DNA of 26,904 nt from Phenylobacterium sp. (lineage in GTDB: Bacteria > Pseudomonadota > Alphaproteobacteria > Caulobacterales > Caulobacteraceae), in the NCBI GenBank assembly GCA_028290925.1, contig JAQGIX010000269.1:1-26904 (forward strand), written 5' to 3'. Every line of letters begins with the position of its first letter. Position 1 is the first letter of the stretch. Below, in pieces: positions 1 to 8,834 of this stretch. A program made the translations under genes and the position numbers. The notes beneath the pieces were generated by a model that searched no databases, was not told the origin of the DNA, and saw nothing but the letters and a program-made list of their open reading frames with translations.

Positions 1-2003
<2,003 letters not shown>

Positions 2004-2096
2004 GTTTTCCCGGAAACACTCTTCGCGCGCCGAAGGTCCCCCCGCAGTGGGTCGGCGACGCCACAATGTAGGCGTCCGAGTCACCAGTTAACACGG

Positions 2097-2111
2097 GAAC
2101 GCAACAGGAAC
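2097..2111 (-). promoter_or_regulatory. LexA (SOS) box upstream of uvrA
   Basis: GAAC-GCAACAG-GAAC is an exact match to the alphaproteobacterial LexA operator GAAC-N7-GAAC (GTTC-N7-GTTC on the coding strand). It lies about 94 bases upstream of the uvrA start and in no other gene. uvrA is a classical SOS gene, so the context agrees. The core promoter is not obvious. Confidence 0.8.
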
Positions 2112-2141
2112 AAATAGTCTGCGACCGTGCGCCGCCGGGAC

Positions 2142-2167
2142 CCTGCTGACACCACGCTGTCAGCAGG
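2142..2167 (-). terminator. hairpin after the OPT transporter gene
   Basis: A 10-bp perfect stem (2142-2151 with 2158-2167, loop CCACGC) starts 5 bases after the stop of the leftward OPT gene. No T-tract follows, so it may be a weak terminator or a 3'-end stabiliser. Confidence 0.45.
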
Positions 2168-2171
2168 CGCC

Positions 2172-4157
2172 TCAGGCGCGGGCGGCTCGGCGCGCGACCC
2201 AAAGGTAGAGCCCCGCCGCCGTCAGGGCGTAGACGCCGAGCGCCAGGGGCGTGGCGGGGGCGAAGGTCTCCGGGACCAGGGCGAGCGGCGCGCCGGCCCC
2301 GGTGAACACGATCAGGCCGGCGTGGGCCACGTTCAGCAGGCTGTCGCCGACGATGTAGCCGGAGACCAGCAGCACGCCGAGCCGCTTCAGGGCCTCGCTG
2401 TTCGGCTGGCGCGTCGCCCAGCGGTTGTAGGCGAAGCCCGAGAAGGCGCCGATGACCACCGGTACGGTGACGCTGGAGGGCAAATAGATGGCCAGCGCGG
2501 CGCCCAGCGGCGGAAGGCTGTAGCGGCCGCCGCGGCGCAGCAGCTCGTCGACCACCACCAGGGCCGCGCCCAGCAGCCCGCCGATGCCGATCAGCCCCCA
2601 CTGCAGGTTCCCGCCGACCACGCCGGAGGCGATCGTGCTGATCAGCGTCGCCTGCGGGGCCGCCAGCGGCGTCGCCGAGATGCCGTGGATCGGCGCGCCG
2701 GCGAAGCCGTAGGCCTTGTTCAGCAGGTTGAGGATCACCGGGATCACCGCCGAGCCGGCGATCACCCCGATCACCAGGGCGACCTGCTGGCGCCACGGCG
2801 TGGCGTCCACCAGCTGGCCGGTCTTCAGGTCCTGCAGGTTGTCGTTGGCGCTTACCGCCACGGCGATCAGCACGCTGGTGACCAGCAGGGCGAAGGCGAC
2901 CAGCGGCTTGACGTCGCCGCCCTTGAGCACCGGCAGGCCGATGGCCGCGATCACCAGGGCCGCGCCCAGCACCGACAGGATCGCCAGGCCCGAGACCGGG
3001 CTGTTGGACGAGCCCACCAGGCCGGCCATGTAGCCGCACACCGCCGCGACGGCGAAGCCGGCCACGGCGATATAGAGCACCGCGGCGACGGTCAGGGGGA
3101 CCAGCAGGCCGCCCAGCGGACCGCCCGCCAGGAAGGCGGCCAGCAGCACCGCGATCGGCACGAGGCAGGCGAGCGAGGCCACCGCCATCACCCCGATCGG
3201 GATGTCCTGTTCGGTGCGCGGCAGCAGCCCGCCTTCGCCGGCCTTACGGCGCCGTTCGGCGGCGATCGCGGCGGCGATGCCGGTCCACAGCGGCCGGGCG
3301 AGCTTGGCCAGCGTCCAGAGCGCGGCGACGCCGATCGCGCCCGCCCCGATGAAGCGCACCTGATGGCGCCAGACGTCCGTCGCCCAGTCCGCGACCGGGC
3401 CGCTGGCGGGGTGCAGGGCGGTCAGCACCGGCACGGCGACGCCCCAGGTGATCACCAGCCCGGCCAGCATCGCCGCGCCCACGGCGACGCCCACCAGATG
3501 GCCGGCGCCGAACAGGGCGAGCGAGGCCTGCGCGCCCAGGCCCGTCGCCCCGCCGTTGGGGGTTCGGATATAGCCCGCGACTTCGCTGGCGAAGACACGG
3601 GTGGCGGTGATCAGCGCGTAGGCCGCGCCGGCCACCGCGCCGACGGTGATGGCCAGCAGGCCCAGCTTGCTGTCCGCCTCGGCCTCGGCGCCCGCGCCCT
3701 CCGAGCCGGAGCCGACGATCAGCACCTGGGCCGCGGCGACGCCCTCGGGGTAGGGCAGGTCCGACTGGGTGACCAGGGCCCTGCGAAGGGGGATCGTATA
3801 CATCACCCCCAGCACGCCGCCGGCCGCGCAGACGCCGAAGGTCATCCAGAACGGGAAGCCGGTCCAGGCGCCGATCATGATCAGGCCGGGCAGGACGAAC
3901 ACCACCGAGGCCATCGCGCCGGCGGCCGAGGCGACCGTCTGGACGATGTTGTTCTCGACGATGGTCGAGTTGCGGAACGCCCGCAGCAGGGCCATCGAGA
4001 TGACCGCCGCGGGGATCGAGGTGGCGAAGGTCAGCGCCACCTTCAGGCACAGGAACACATTGGCCGCGGTGAACACGAAGGTGATCAGCACCCCCAGCAC
4101 CACGCCCCGCACCGTCAGCTCGACCCTCGGACGCTCCGCCGCTTCCACCGCCGCCAT
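2172..4157 (-). CDS. OPT family oligopeptide transporter
   Basis: 661 residues, mostly hydrophobic, with more than a dozen likely membrane segments. The N-terminal half carries the OPT-family pattern: a first segment LTVRGVVLGVLITFVFTAAN, then NVFLCLKVALTFATSIPAAV, then LPYPEGVAAAQVLI. Family members are inner-membrane, proton-coupled importers of short peptides; some relatives carry metal chelates. The substrate cannot be told from sequence. The length suits the bacterial OPT branch. The start ATG 4157 follows a GGGG-rich ribosome-binding site (AGGGGTGGAACCAAC). The gene stands alone, with a hairpin just after its stop and the divergent ParA-like gene upstream. Confidence 0.92.
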   Translation of the reverse strand: MAAVEAAERPRVELTVRGVVLGVLITFVFTAANVFLCLKVALTFATSIPAAVISMALLRAFRNSTIVENNIVQTVASAAGAMASVVFVLPGLIMIGAWTGFPFWMTFGVCAAGGVLGVMYTIPLRRALVTQSDLPYPEGVAAAQVLIVGSGSEGAGAEAEADSKLGLLAITVGAVAGAAYALITATRVFASEVAGYIRTPNGGATGLGAQASLALFGAGHLVGVAVGAAMLAGLVITWGVAVPVLTALHPASGPVADWATDVWRHQVRFIGAGAIGVAALWTLAKLARPLWTGIAAAIAAERRRKAGEGGLLPRTEQDIPIGVMAVASLACLVPIAVLLAAFLAGGPLGGLLVPLTVAAVLYIAVAGFAVAAVCGYMAGLVGSSNSPVSGLAILSVLGAALVIAAIGLPVLKGGDVKPLVAFALLVTSVLIAVAVSANDNLQDLKTGQLVDATPWRQQVALVIGVIAGSAVIPVILNLLNKAYGFAGAPIHGISATPLAAPQATLISTIASGVVGGNLQWGLIGIGGLLGAALVVVDELLRRGGRYSLPPLGAALAIYLPSSVTVPVVIGAFSGFAYNRWATRQPNSEALKRLGVLLVSGYIVGDSLLNVAHAGLIVFTGAGAPLALVPETFAPATPLALGVYALTAAGLYLWVARRAARA

Positions 4158-4181
4158 GTTGGTTCCACCCCTGAGCCCTTG

Positions 4182-4191
4182 ACCAATTGGT
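4182..4191. promoter_or_regulatory. palindrome ACCAATTGGT between divergent genes
   Basis: A perfect 10-bp palindrome sits 25 bases upstream of the OPT start and about 120 bases upstream of the ParA-like start. It is the only clear symmetry in this divergent region and could be an operator. No regulator is identified, and 10 bp can occur by chance. Confidence 0.3.
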
Positions 4192-4308
4192 TAGAGCCGG
4201 AAGCGGGGCCGCGCTCAAGAGCGGCTCGCGCGACCTGCAATCAGCGCGGGCGCTAAGAGGTCGGAAACCATGATTCGGCTATGCCTAGCGCAGGGACGAG
4301 GATCGCTT

Positions 4309-5046
4309 GTGAAAACGATTACGGTGAATTCCCGCAAGGGCGGCGCGGGCAAGACCACGGTCTCCGTGAGTCTGGCGATGGCCGCCCGGCAGGCCGGCCT
4401 CAGGGTCGTGCTGGCCGACATGGATCCGTTGCGCTCCTCGTCGGAGATTCTCCGGTCGCGGGCGGAAGCCTCCTCCATGCTGATCGAGACGAACGCGGGC
4501 AAACTCTGGGTGCTGCAGGAGAACTGCAAGCGCAACGGCTGCGACCTGCTGGTCATCGACACGCCCACCCATCCAGAGTCCGAGATCGTCCACTGCATGA
4601 CCCACTCGGACCTGGTCCTGGCGGTGACGCGCCCGACGTTCCTGGACCTGGCCGCGATCAGGGACACGATCGCGCTTGTGCAGCGGACCCCGACGCCCGG
4701 GCTGGTCGTGCTCAACCAGTGCCCGCCCAAGCGCAACGGCGAGGAGAACCCGATCGTCCTCGACGCCATCCAACGGCTGAGATTCGGCAAGCTGCCGGTG
4801 GCGAAATCCGTGCTGCGGAGCCGCATCGCCTATCAGCACGCCTTCGCCAGCAACTGCGGCGTGACGGAGTGGGACGCGAACAGCGAAGCGGCGGCCGACG
4901 TGCTCTGGCTGCTCGCCGAGATCAGCAAGCACCTCGCCCTGGCGGCTCCGAAAAGCGTCCCCTTGCCGCGCGCGCTGCGGCGCCGACCGCAGGGGGTGTC
5001 GGCCGTGCGCGCGATGCAGACCGCGTTGAAGCGGCTCGTGTCCTAG
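4309..5046 (+). CDS. orphan ParA/Soj-type P-loop ATPase
   Basis: 245 residues from the GTG start. The deviant Walker A KGGAGKTT (about residues 10-17), the Walker A' LADMDPLRS and the Walker B LLVIDTP identify the ParA/MinD superfamily: dimerising, ATP-switched proteins that position plasmids, chromosomes or protein clusters. No ParB, parS or plasmid gene is nearby, so it is probably an orphan that moves something other than its own replicon. The GTG at 4309 is chosen because the protein then begins VKTITVNSRKGG, as the family usually does, with GAGGA six to seven bases upstream. ATG 4270 (AAGAGG nine bases upstream) adds 13 residues and is a real alternative. The stop overlaps the stop of the convergent DUF1203 gene. 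The C-terminus is basic (RALRRRP...), possibly for nonspecific DNA binding. Confidence 0.85.
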   Translation: MKTITVNSRKGGAGKTTVSVSLAMAARQAGLRVVLADMDPLRSSSEILRSRAEASSMLIETNAGKLWVLQENCKRNGCDLLVIDTPTHPESEIVHCMTHSDLVLAVTRPTFLDLAAIRDTIALVQRTPTPGLVVLNQCPPKRNGEENPIVLDAIQRLRFGKLPVAKSVLRSRIAYQHAFASNCGVTEWDANSEAAADVLWLLAEISKHLALAAPKSVPLPRALRRRPQGVSAVRAMQTALKRLVS

Positions 5047-5528
5047 GCTGCCGCTGGCTCGGCGCGGTCGATCCGCGCCGCGTAGCAGCCCATGCCGGCG
5101 TAGTGGGCGTGCAGGTAGGCGACCCCGTCGCGGCCGAGCAGCCGCTCGATGGCCGGCGCCAGGTCGGCGCCCGGCGCGACCTCGGCGTCCAGCATCATGC
5201 CCTCGTCGCTGAACGCCCGCAGTGAGATGTGCTGGCGCGCGGCCAGCGCTGGGGCCACCTCGTCCACATAGCGGGCGGTTTCGGTGATCCGCTCGTTGAC
5301 GAAGATCGCGTGGCGGGCGCGGAACGGCGTGTCGGCGCTCTGGTGCTCGTAGTTCATCAGCAGCAGGGTGTCGCCGCGCCGGGCGTCGGCGAGGCTGAGC
5401 CGGCAGGGGAAGCCCTGGTCGGCATCGGCGGTGCGGCGCAGGATCCCGCGCTCCGCCAGCGCCTCGTCCGACAGCCCGAACAGCGGCTGGAACTCATCGA
5501 CTGGCAGGCCGGAAATCACGAACGACAT
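5043..5528 (-). CDS. DUF1203 family protein
   Basis: 161 residues. The pattern ISGLPVDEFQPLFGLSDEALAERG, FPCRLSLADARRGDTLLLMNYEH and DTPFRARHAIFV is that of DUF1203, a widespread family of small cytoplasmic proteins with no established function. It has no signal peptide or membrane segment. It begins 17 bases after the stop of the upstream 2OG-Fe(II) oxygenase gene on the same strand, so the two are probably co-transcribed. Its stop codon interlocks with that of the convergent ParA-like gene in the shared tetramer CTAG (5043-5046), leaving no room for a terminator between them. Confidence 0.87.
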   Translation of the reverse strand: MSFVISGLPVDEFQPLFGLSDEALAERGILRRTADADQGFPCRLSLADARRGDTLLLMNYEHQSADTPFRARHAIFVNERITETARYVDEVAPALAARQHISLRAFSDEGMMLDAEVAPGADLAPAIERLLGRDGVAYLHAHYAGMGCYAARIDRAEPAAA

Positions 5529-5545
5529 GGGGGTCTCGTCATGGG

Positions 5546-6274
5546 TCAGGCGGCGTCGTGGAAGATGACGCCAAGCGTGTGGCGCGATCCGGCCCGCAGG
5601 CGGCTCACGCCATGGCGCAGCATCACGCGATAGGGCCCGCGGCTCCCATGGACCGGGCGGTCGCGGACCGGGAACACCACCGCGTCGCCCTGGCGGAGCG
5701 GCACGACCTCGGCGCGGGACTGCATGCGCGGCCGCTGTTCGGTCAGCACGAACTCGCCGCCTTCGAAGTCACGGCCCGGCTCGGAGAGCAGGATCGCCGC
5801 CTGCAAGGGGAAGACGTGCTCGCCGTAGAGGTCCTGGTGCAGGCAGTTGTAGTCGCCCGGCCCGTAGCGGAGCAGCAGCGGCGTGGGCCGCGTCTGGCCG
5901 GCGGCGTGGCAGCGGGCGAGGTAGGCCGTGTGCTCGGCCGGATAGCGGGCGGCCGCGCCCAACGCCGCGCTCCAGCGGTTGGCGATCGCCGCGAGCGGCG
6001 GATAGAAGGCCGCCCGCAGCTCGGCGACGAGATCGGGCAGGGGATAGGCGAAGTAGCGGTACTCGCCGCGGCCGAAGCCATGCCGGGCCATCACCACCCG
6101 ACTGCGGAACAGCGCGTCGTGGTCGTACTGGCCGGCCAGCGCGCGGCAGGTCTCCGGCGCCAGCAGCCCGCGGATCAGCGCGCAGCCGTGGGCGTCCAGC
6201 TCGGCCGCCAGGTCGACCCAGGGCAGCGCCGCGACGCGGGTCGCGAGATCAGGGTCGGCGAGGGCGGCGTCCAT
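5546..6274 (-). CDS. 2OG-Fe(II) oxygenase (prolyl-4-hydroxylase-like)
   Basis: 242 residues. The C-terminal half is a double-stranded beta-helix dioxygenase domain. HQD (H146, D148) supplies two iron ligands. The segment RHGVSRLRAGSRHTLGVIFHD fits the pattern H-x-V-(x)5-G-x-R, making H221 the likely distal iron ligand and R231 the likely 2-oxoglutarate ligand. The enzyme should couple 2-oxoglutarate decarboxylation to oxidation of an unknown substrate. Residues 1-110 are an alpha-helical N-terminal region starting PWVDLAAELDAHGCALIRGLL. It is the first gene of a probable pair with the DUF1203 gene. From memory, relatives often lie near ada-type alkylation-repair genes, but nothing here confirms that link. 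Confidence 0.88.
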   Translation of the reverse strand: MDAALADPDLATRVAALPWVDLAAELDAHGCALIRGLLAPETCRALAGQYDHDALFRSRVVMARHGFGRGEYRYFAYPLPDLVAELRAAFYPPLAAIANRWSAALGAAARYPAEHTAYLARCHAAGQTRPTPLLLRYGPGDYNCLHQDLYGEHVFPLQAAILLSEPGRDFEGGEFVLTEQRPRMQSRAEVVPLRQGDAVVFPVRDRPVHGSRGPYRVMLRHGVSRLRAGSRHTLGVIFHDAA

Positions 6275-6346
6275 GGCCCGTTAGATCAGCCAGGGCGGCG
6301 CGACCTTCAATCCGGCAAGACGAACACAGGTCCGAAAGCCGCCGGC

Positions 6347-6394
6347 TTGACCGGCCAGTTCACAACTGTAATCTGGACGGAGTTTACGGATGTA
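6347..6394 (+). promoter_or_regulatory. promoter with two BlaI/CopY-like operators
   Basis: TTGACC (6347-6352), a 16-base spacer and TAATCT (6369-6374) form a plausible promoter for the esterase gene. Two near matches to the BlaI/MecI/CopY half-site pair TACA-N2-TGTA overlap it: CACAACTGTA (6361-6370) on the -10 side and TACGGATGTA (6385-6394) near the expected transcript start. Each differs from the consensus by one base. No BlaI-type repressor is encoded in the window, so the assignment rests on pattern alone. Confidence 0.4.
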
Positions 6395-6410
6395 GATTGG
6401 AACCTGCCGA

Positions 6411-7514
6411 ATGCGTCGCCTCCTCCGCCTCGTCCTCGCCGCCTTCAGCTTCGCCTACGCCACGGCGGCCGGCGCCGGAATCACGGTGGTCGAGACCGGC
6501 CCGGCCCAGCAGTACGACGTCCAGCGGCTGGTGCTGCATTCCGACCGCATCGACCGCGACTTCCTGATCGAGGTGACCTCGCCGCGCATCCCGATCCTGC
6601 CCGGCCAGAAGATGCCGGCGATCTATGCGCTGGACATGGGCTATTGGATCGCCGGGCCCGCAGGCCGGATGCTCAGCACCTCGGGCGCCATGCGCCCGGC
6701 CTATGTGATCGCCATCGGCTATCTCCCGGGCAAGGAAACGGCCCGCAACATCGACCTGGTGCATCCGAAGTTCACCCGGGGCGGCGAAACCTTCGGCGGC
6801 GGCGGCGCTGCCTTCGAGGCCGTGCTGCTCGACGAGATCAAGCCGCTGCTGGAGGCGCGCTACCCGCTCGATCCGAAGCGGGCCTTCCTGTTCGGCCATT
6901 CCTTCGGCGGCCTGTTCGCCGCCGAGGTGCTCGCCGATCGGCCCGAGGCCTTCGCCGGCTACCTGATCGGCAGTCCGTCGGCGATGGAGGACCCCTCGCT
7001 CCGCGCGCGCCTCGCCGACGCGGCCCGGAACGGCGCGAAAGGCCGCCGGGTCTATGTCGCCTGGGGCGCCAGGGAAGCCCCCCGCATCCTGGACGGCGGC
7101 GCCCTCGTCGCCGACGCGCTGGCCCGCGGCGGCGTCACCCTGCGGCGCCAGGTCTATGCGGGCGAGACCCACGCCTCCTACTATCCGCTGCTGATCGCCG
7201 AGGCCTTTCCCTGGCTGCTGCCGAAGCCGCCGGAGCATCACGCCATCGCCTTCGATCCGGCGCTGGCCTCCCGCTACGTGGGGACCTACCGCCTGGCCGA
7301 CGGCCGCACCGCGACGGTCTATCTGAAGGACGGCCACTACCTGATGGGTCGACTCACCGACATGCCGGCGGTCGACCTGTTCCCGGAGACCAAGACCGAC
7401 TTCTTCGTGAAGGGCTTCGACGCCCAGGTGCTGTTCGATGCGGGCCCTGGTCCGTCGCCCGGCCTGACCCTGAGGGCCGGCGGGACGGACGCCCGCGCGG
7501 TGCGCGTGCCCTAG
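6411..7514 (+). CDS. exported alpha/beta-hydrolase (IroE/Fes-like esterase) with C-terminal DUF3471-like domain
   Basis: 367 residues. An N-terminal signal peptide (MRRLLRLVLAAFSFAYATAAGAG) points to the periplasm. The middle is an alpha/beta-hydrolase of the putative-esterase type: GHSFGG (S164, nucleophile), LIGSPS after it, and GETHAS (H254, likely catalytic His). After about residue 270 a small domain, YVGTYRLADGRTATVYLKDGHYLM, resembles the DUF3471 domain found behind many serine hydrolases. The family includes siderophore esterases and general carboxylesterases; the substrate is not evident. The start ATG has only a weak ribosome-binding site (TTGGA). The gene faces the LysR gene, and the two stops share one CTAG. 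Confidence 0.85.
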   Translation: MRRLLRLVLAAFSFAYATAAGAGITVVETGPAQQYDVQRLVLHSDRIDRDFLIEVTSPRIPILPGQKMPAIYALDMGYWIAGPAGRMLSTSGAMRPAYVIAIGYLPGKETARNIDLVHPKFTRGGETFGGGGAAFEAVLLDEIKPLLEARYPLDPKRAFLFGHSFGGLFAAEVLADRPEAFAGYLIGSPSAMEDPSLRARLADAARNGAKGRRVYVAWGAREAPRILDGGALVADALARGGVTLRRQVYAGETHASYYPLLIAEAFPWLLPKPPEHHAIAFDPALASRYVGTYRLADGRTATVYLKDGHYLMGRLTDMPAVDLFPETKTDFFVKGFDAQVLFDAGPGPSPGLTLRAGGTDARAVRVP

Positions 7515-8419
7515 GCGCCGACCAGGGCCATCTGCGGGGGCGGCGGCGCGGTGGCGGCCTCCTCCAGCAGCCAGTCGCGGAACCGGGCCAGGCCGCGCTT
7601 CGGCGTCGCCTCCGGCAGGATGAGCTGGAAACGGTTCGGCGTGCGGATGAAGCCGAACGGCGCGACCAGCCGTCCCGCGGCGATGTCGGCCGCCACGTAG
7701 ATCCAGGGGATGATCCCCACGCCCAGCCCCGCCGCCACAGCCTCCAGGGTGTAGAAGATGTGCTCGTACTCGCGGTGCTCGGCGGCTTCGGGCAGCAGCA
7801 CGCCGGACTGCGCCGCCCATTCGGCCCAGGCCTGCGGGTGCGAGCGGGTGTCCAGGCGCGGCAGCGCCGCCAAGTCGTGCAGGGTGACGCCGGCCCGCAG
7901 CGCCGGCGACAGCACCGGGCCCGCGAAATTGTCGAACAGCGGGATCACGGTCCCGCCCTCGACGCTCGCCGTCTCCTCCAGGCGGATGGCCGCGTCGAAC
8001 GGCTCGCGGGCGAAGTCCACCGGGCGATAGGCTTCGGTCACCCGGATCGACAGCTCGGGATGGCGGGCGTGGAAACCGGAGAGCCGCGGGATCAGCCACT
8101 TCATGGCCAGGGTGCCGACGCAGGAGACGTGGATCTCGCGGTCGGCCGCGGCGCGGACATCGTCGAAGCTGCGCTCGATCTCGTCGAAGGTGGCGCCCAG
8201 CGACCGGGCCAGGCGCTCGCCGGCGTCGGTCAGCCGCAGGTTGTTGCGCGGTCCGTGCGTCAGCCGCGCGCCGCACAGCCGCTCCAGGCCGCGCACCTGG
8301 CGGCTCACCGCCCCATGGGTGACGCACAGCTCGTCGGCGGCCAGGCTCATCCGCCCCAGGCGCGCGAAGGCTTCGAAGGCCCGCAGGGCGGTCAGCGGCA
8401 GGTGTCGGCGCTTGGGCAT
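7511..8419 (-). CDS. LysR-family transcriptional regulator (GcvA/AmpR-like branch)
   Basis: 302 residues from ATG 8419. An N-terminal winged helix-turn-helix (LPLTALRAFEAFARLGRMSLAADELCVTHGAVSRQVRGLE) is followed by a LysR substrate-binding domain (IHVSCVGTLAMKWLIPRLSGFHARHPEL... and GLGVGIIPWIYVAADIAAGRLV). The pattern is that of the GcvA/AmpR-like subgroup. The effector is unknown. ATG 8419 is chosen over an upstream ATG at 8482 because AGAGGG lies 6-7 bases before it and the protein then starts at the family position. The neighbouring esterase is convergent and therefore not an obvious target. The upstream region carries the first copy of a 41-bp repeat. Confidence 0.93.
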   Translation of the reverse strand: MPKRRHLPLTALRAFEAFARLGRMSLAADELCVTHGAVSRQVRGLERLCGARLTHGPRNNLRLTDAGERLARSLGATFDEIERSFDDVRAAADREIHVSCVGTLAMKWLIPRLSGFHARHPELSIRVTEAYRPVDFAREPFDAAIRLEETASVEGGTVIPLFDNFAGPVLSPALRAGVTLHDLAALPRLDTRSHPQAWAEWAAQSGVLLPEAAEHREYEHIFYTLEAVAAGLGVGIIPWIYVAADIAAGRLVAPFGFIRTPNRFQLILPEATPKRGLARFRDWLLEEAATAPPPPQMALVGA

Positions 8420-8472
8420 CTGTGCCCTCTGCTCACAATGCGCTGCAGCATCGGGGCGCCGCGCCCTAGGTG

Positions 8473-8513
8473 CAAACGACATCTCAGCCGCTGGTCCGTG
8501 AGCTTAGATCACA
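8473..8513 (-). repeat. 41-bp regulatory repeat, copy A (upstream of lysR)
   Basis: This copy matches 8752-8792 at 32 of 41 positions without gaps. The outer blocks CAAACGACATCTC and GATCACA are identical, and the differences lie in the middle. It lies 54 bases upstream of the LysR start, the expected zone for a promoter or an autoregulatory site. Confidence 0.65.
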
Positions 8514-8526
8514 GACCAGCGCACCG

Positions 8527-8703
8527 CTAGCGCCCGTCCATCCGCGGCGGCGGACCGAGCGCCGAACGCGGCAGGTGATGCCGTTCGGCGACGTGCAGGC
8601 GCAGCATCCACCACGCGAGCGCGGCGAGGTGATCCACGCGGCGGCGAAGGCGGCTCGCGCGGTTCGCGGCCGCAGCGGCCGGCGAGAGCTGATGCAAGGT
8701 CAT
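8527..8703 (-). CDS. possible small hypothetical protein, 58 aa
   Basis: The frame starts at ATG 8703 with GGAG eight bases upstream and reads MTLHQLSPAAAAANRASRL... The product is short, basic and Arg-rich, with a central WWMLRLH. No family is recognised. It is supported mainly by the ribosome-binding site and by the second copy of the 41-bp repeat lying about 49 bases upstream, as the first copy does for lysR. GC-rich frames stay open easily, so this may not be a gene. Confidence 0.3.
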   Translation of the reverse strand: MTLHQLSPAAAAANRASRLRRRVDHLAALAWWMLRLHVAERHHLPRSALGPPPRMDGR

Positions 8704-8751
8704 GGAGAGGCTCCGCGATCTTTCGAGCATCGCGGGCGGGCCGGGCCCGGA

Positions 8752-8792
8752 CAAACGACATCTCCGCCGCCGGCCTGGGCCCTGGGATCACA
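8752..8792 (-). repeat. 41-bp regulatory repeat, copy B (upstream of small ORF)
   Basis: Second copy of the element at 8473-8513, in the same orientation. It abuts the hairpin that follows the TonB-receptor gene. Its distance to the next downstream ATG (8703) is almost the same as for copy A and lysR. Confidence 0.65.
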
Positions 8793-8796
8793 AGAC

Positions 8797-8829
8797 GAGC
8801 CCGTCCGGACGCGGGGTCCGGACGGGCTC
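8797..8829 (-). terminator. terminator hairpin of the TonB-receptor gene
   Basis: A perfect 14-bp GC-rich stem (8797-8810 with 8816-8829, loop GCGGG) starts 5 bases after the receptor stop codon. The sequence after it (CGTCTTGTG) is only mildly T-rich, but the stem is very strong. Confidence 0.75.
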
Positions 8830-8834
8830 CCGGC

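Noticed and set aside
2127..4256. 709-codon open frame on the + strand opposite the OPT transporter
   Set aside because: His/Arg/Asp/Gln-rich low-complexity antisense of a clear membrane protein; an effect of GC-rich codon use.
5558..8530. 990-codon open frame on the + strand across three genes
   Set aside because: It runs through the oxygenase, esterase and LysR regions in the wrong frame or on the wrong strand, with no recognisable domain.
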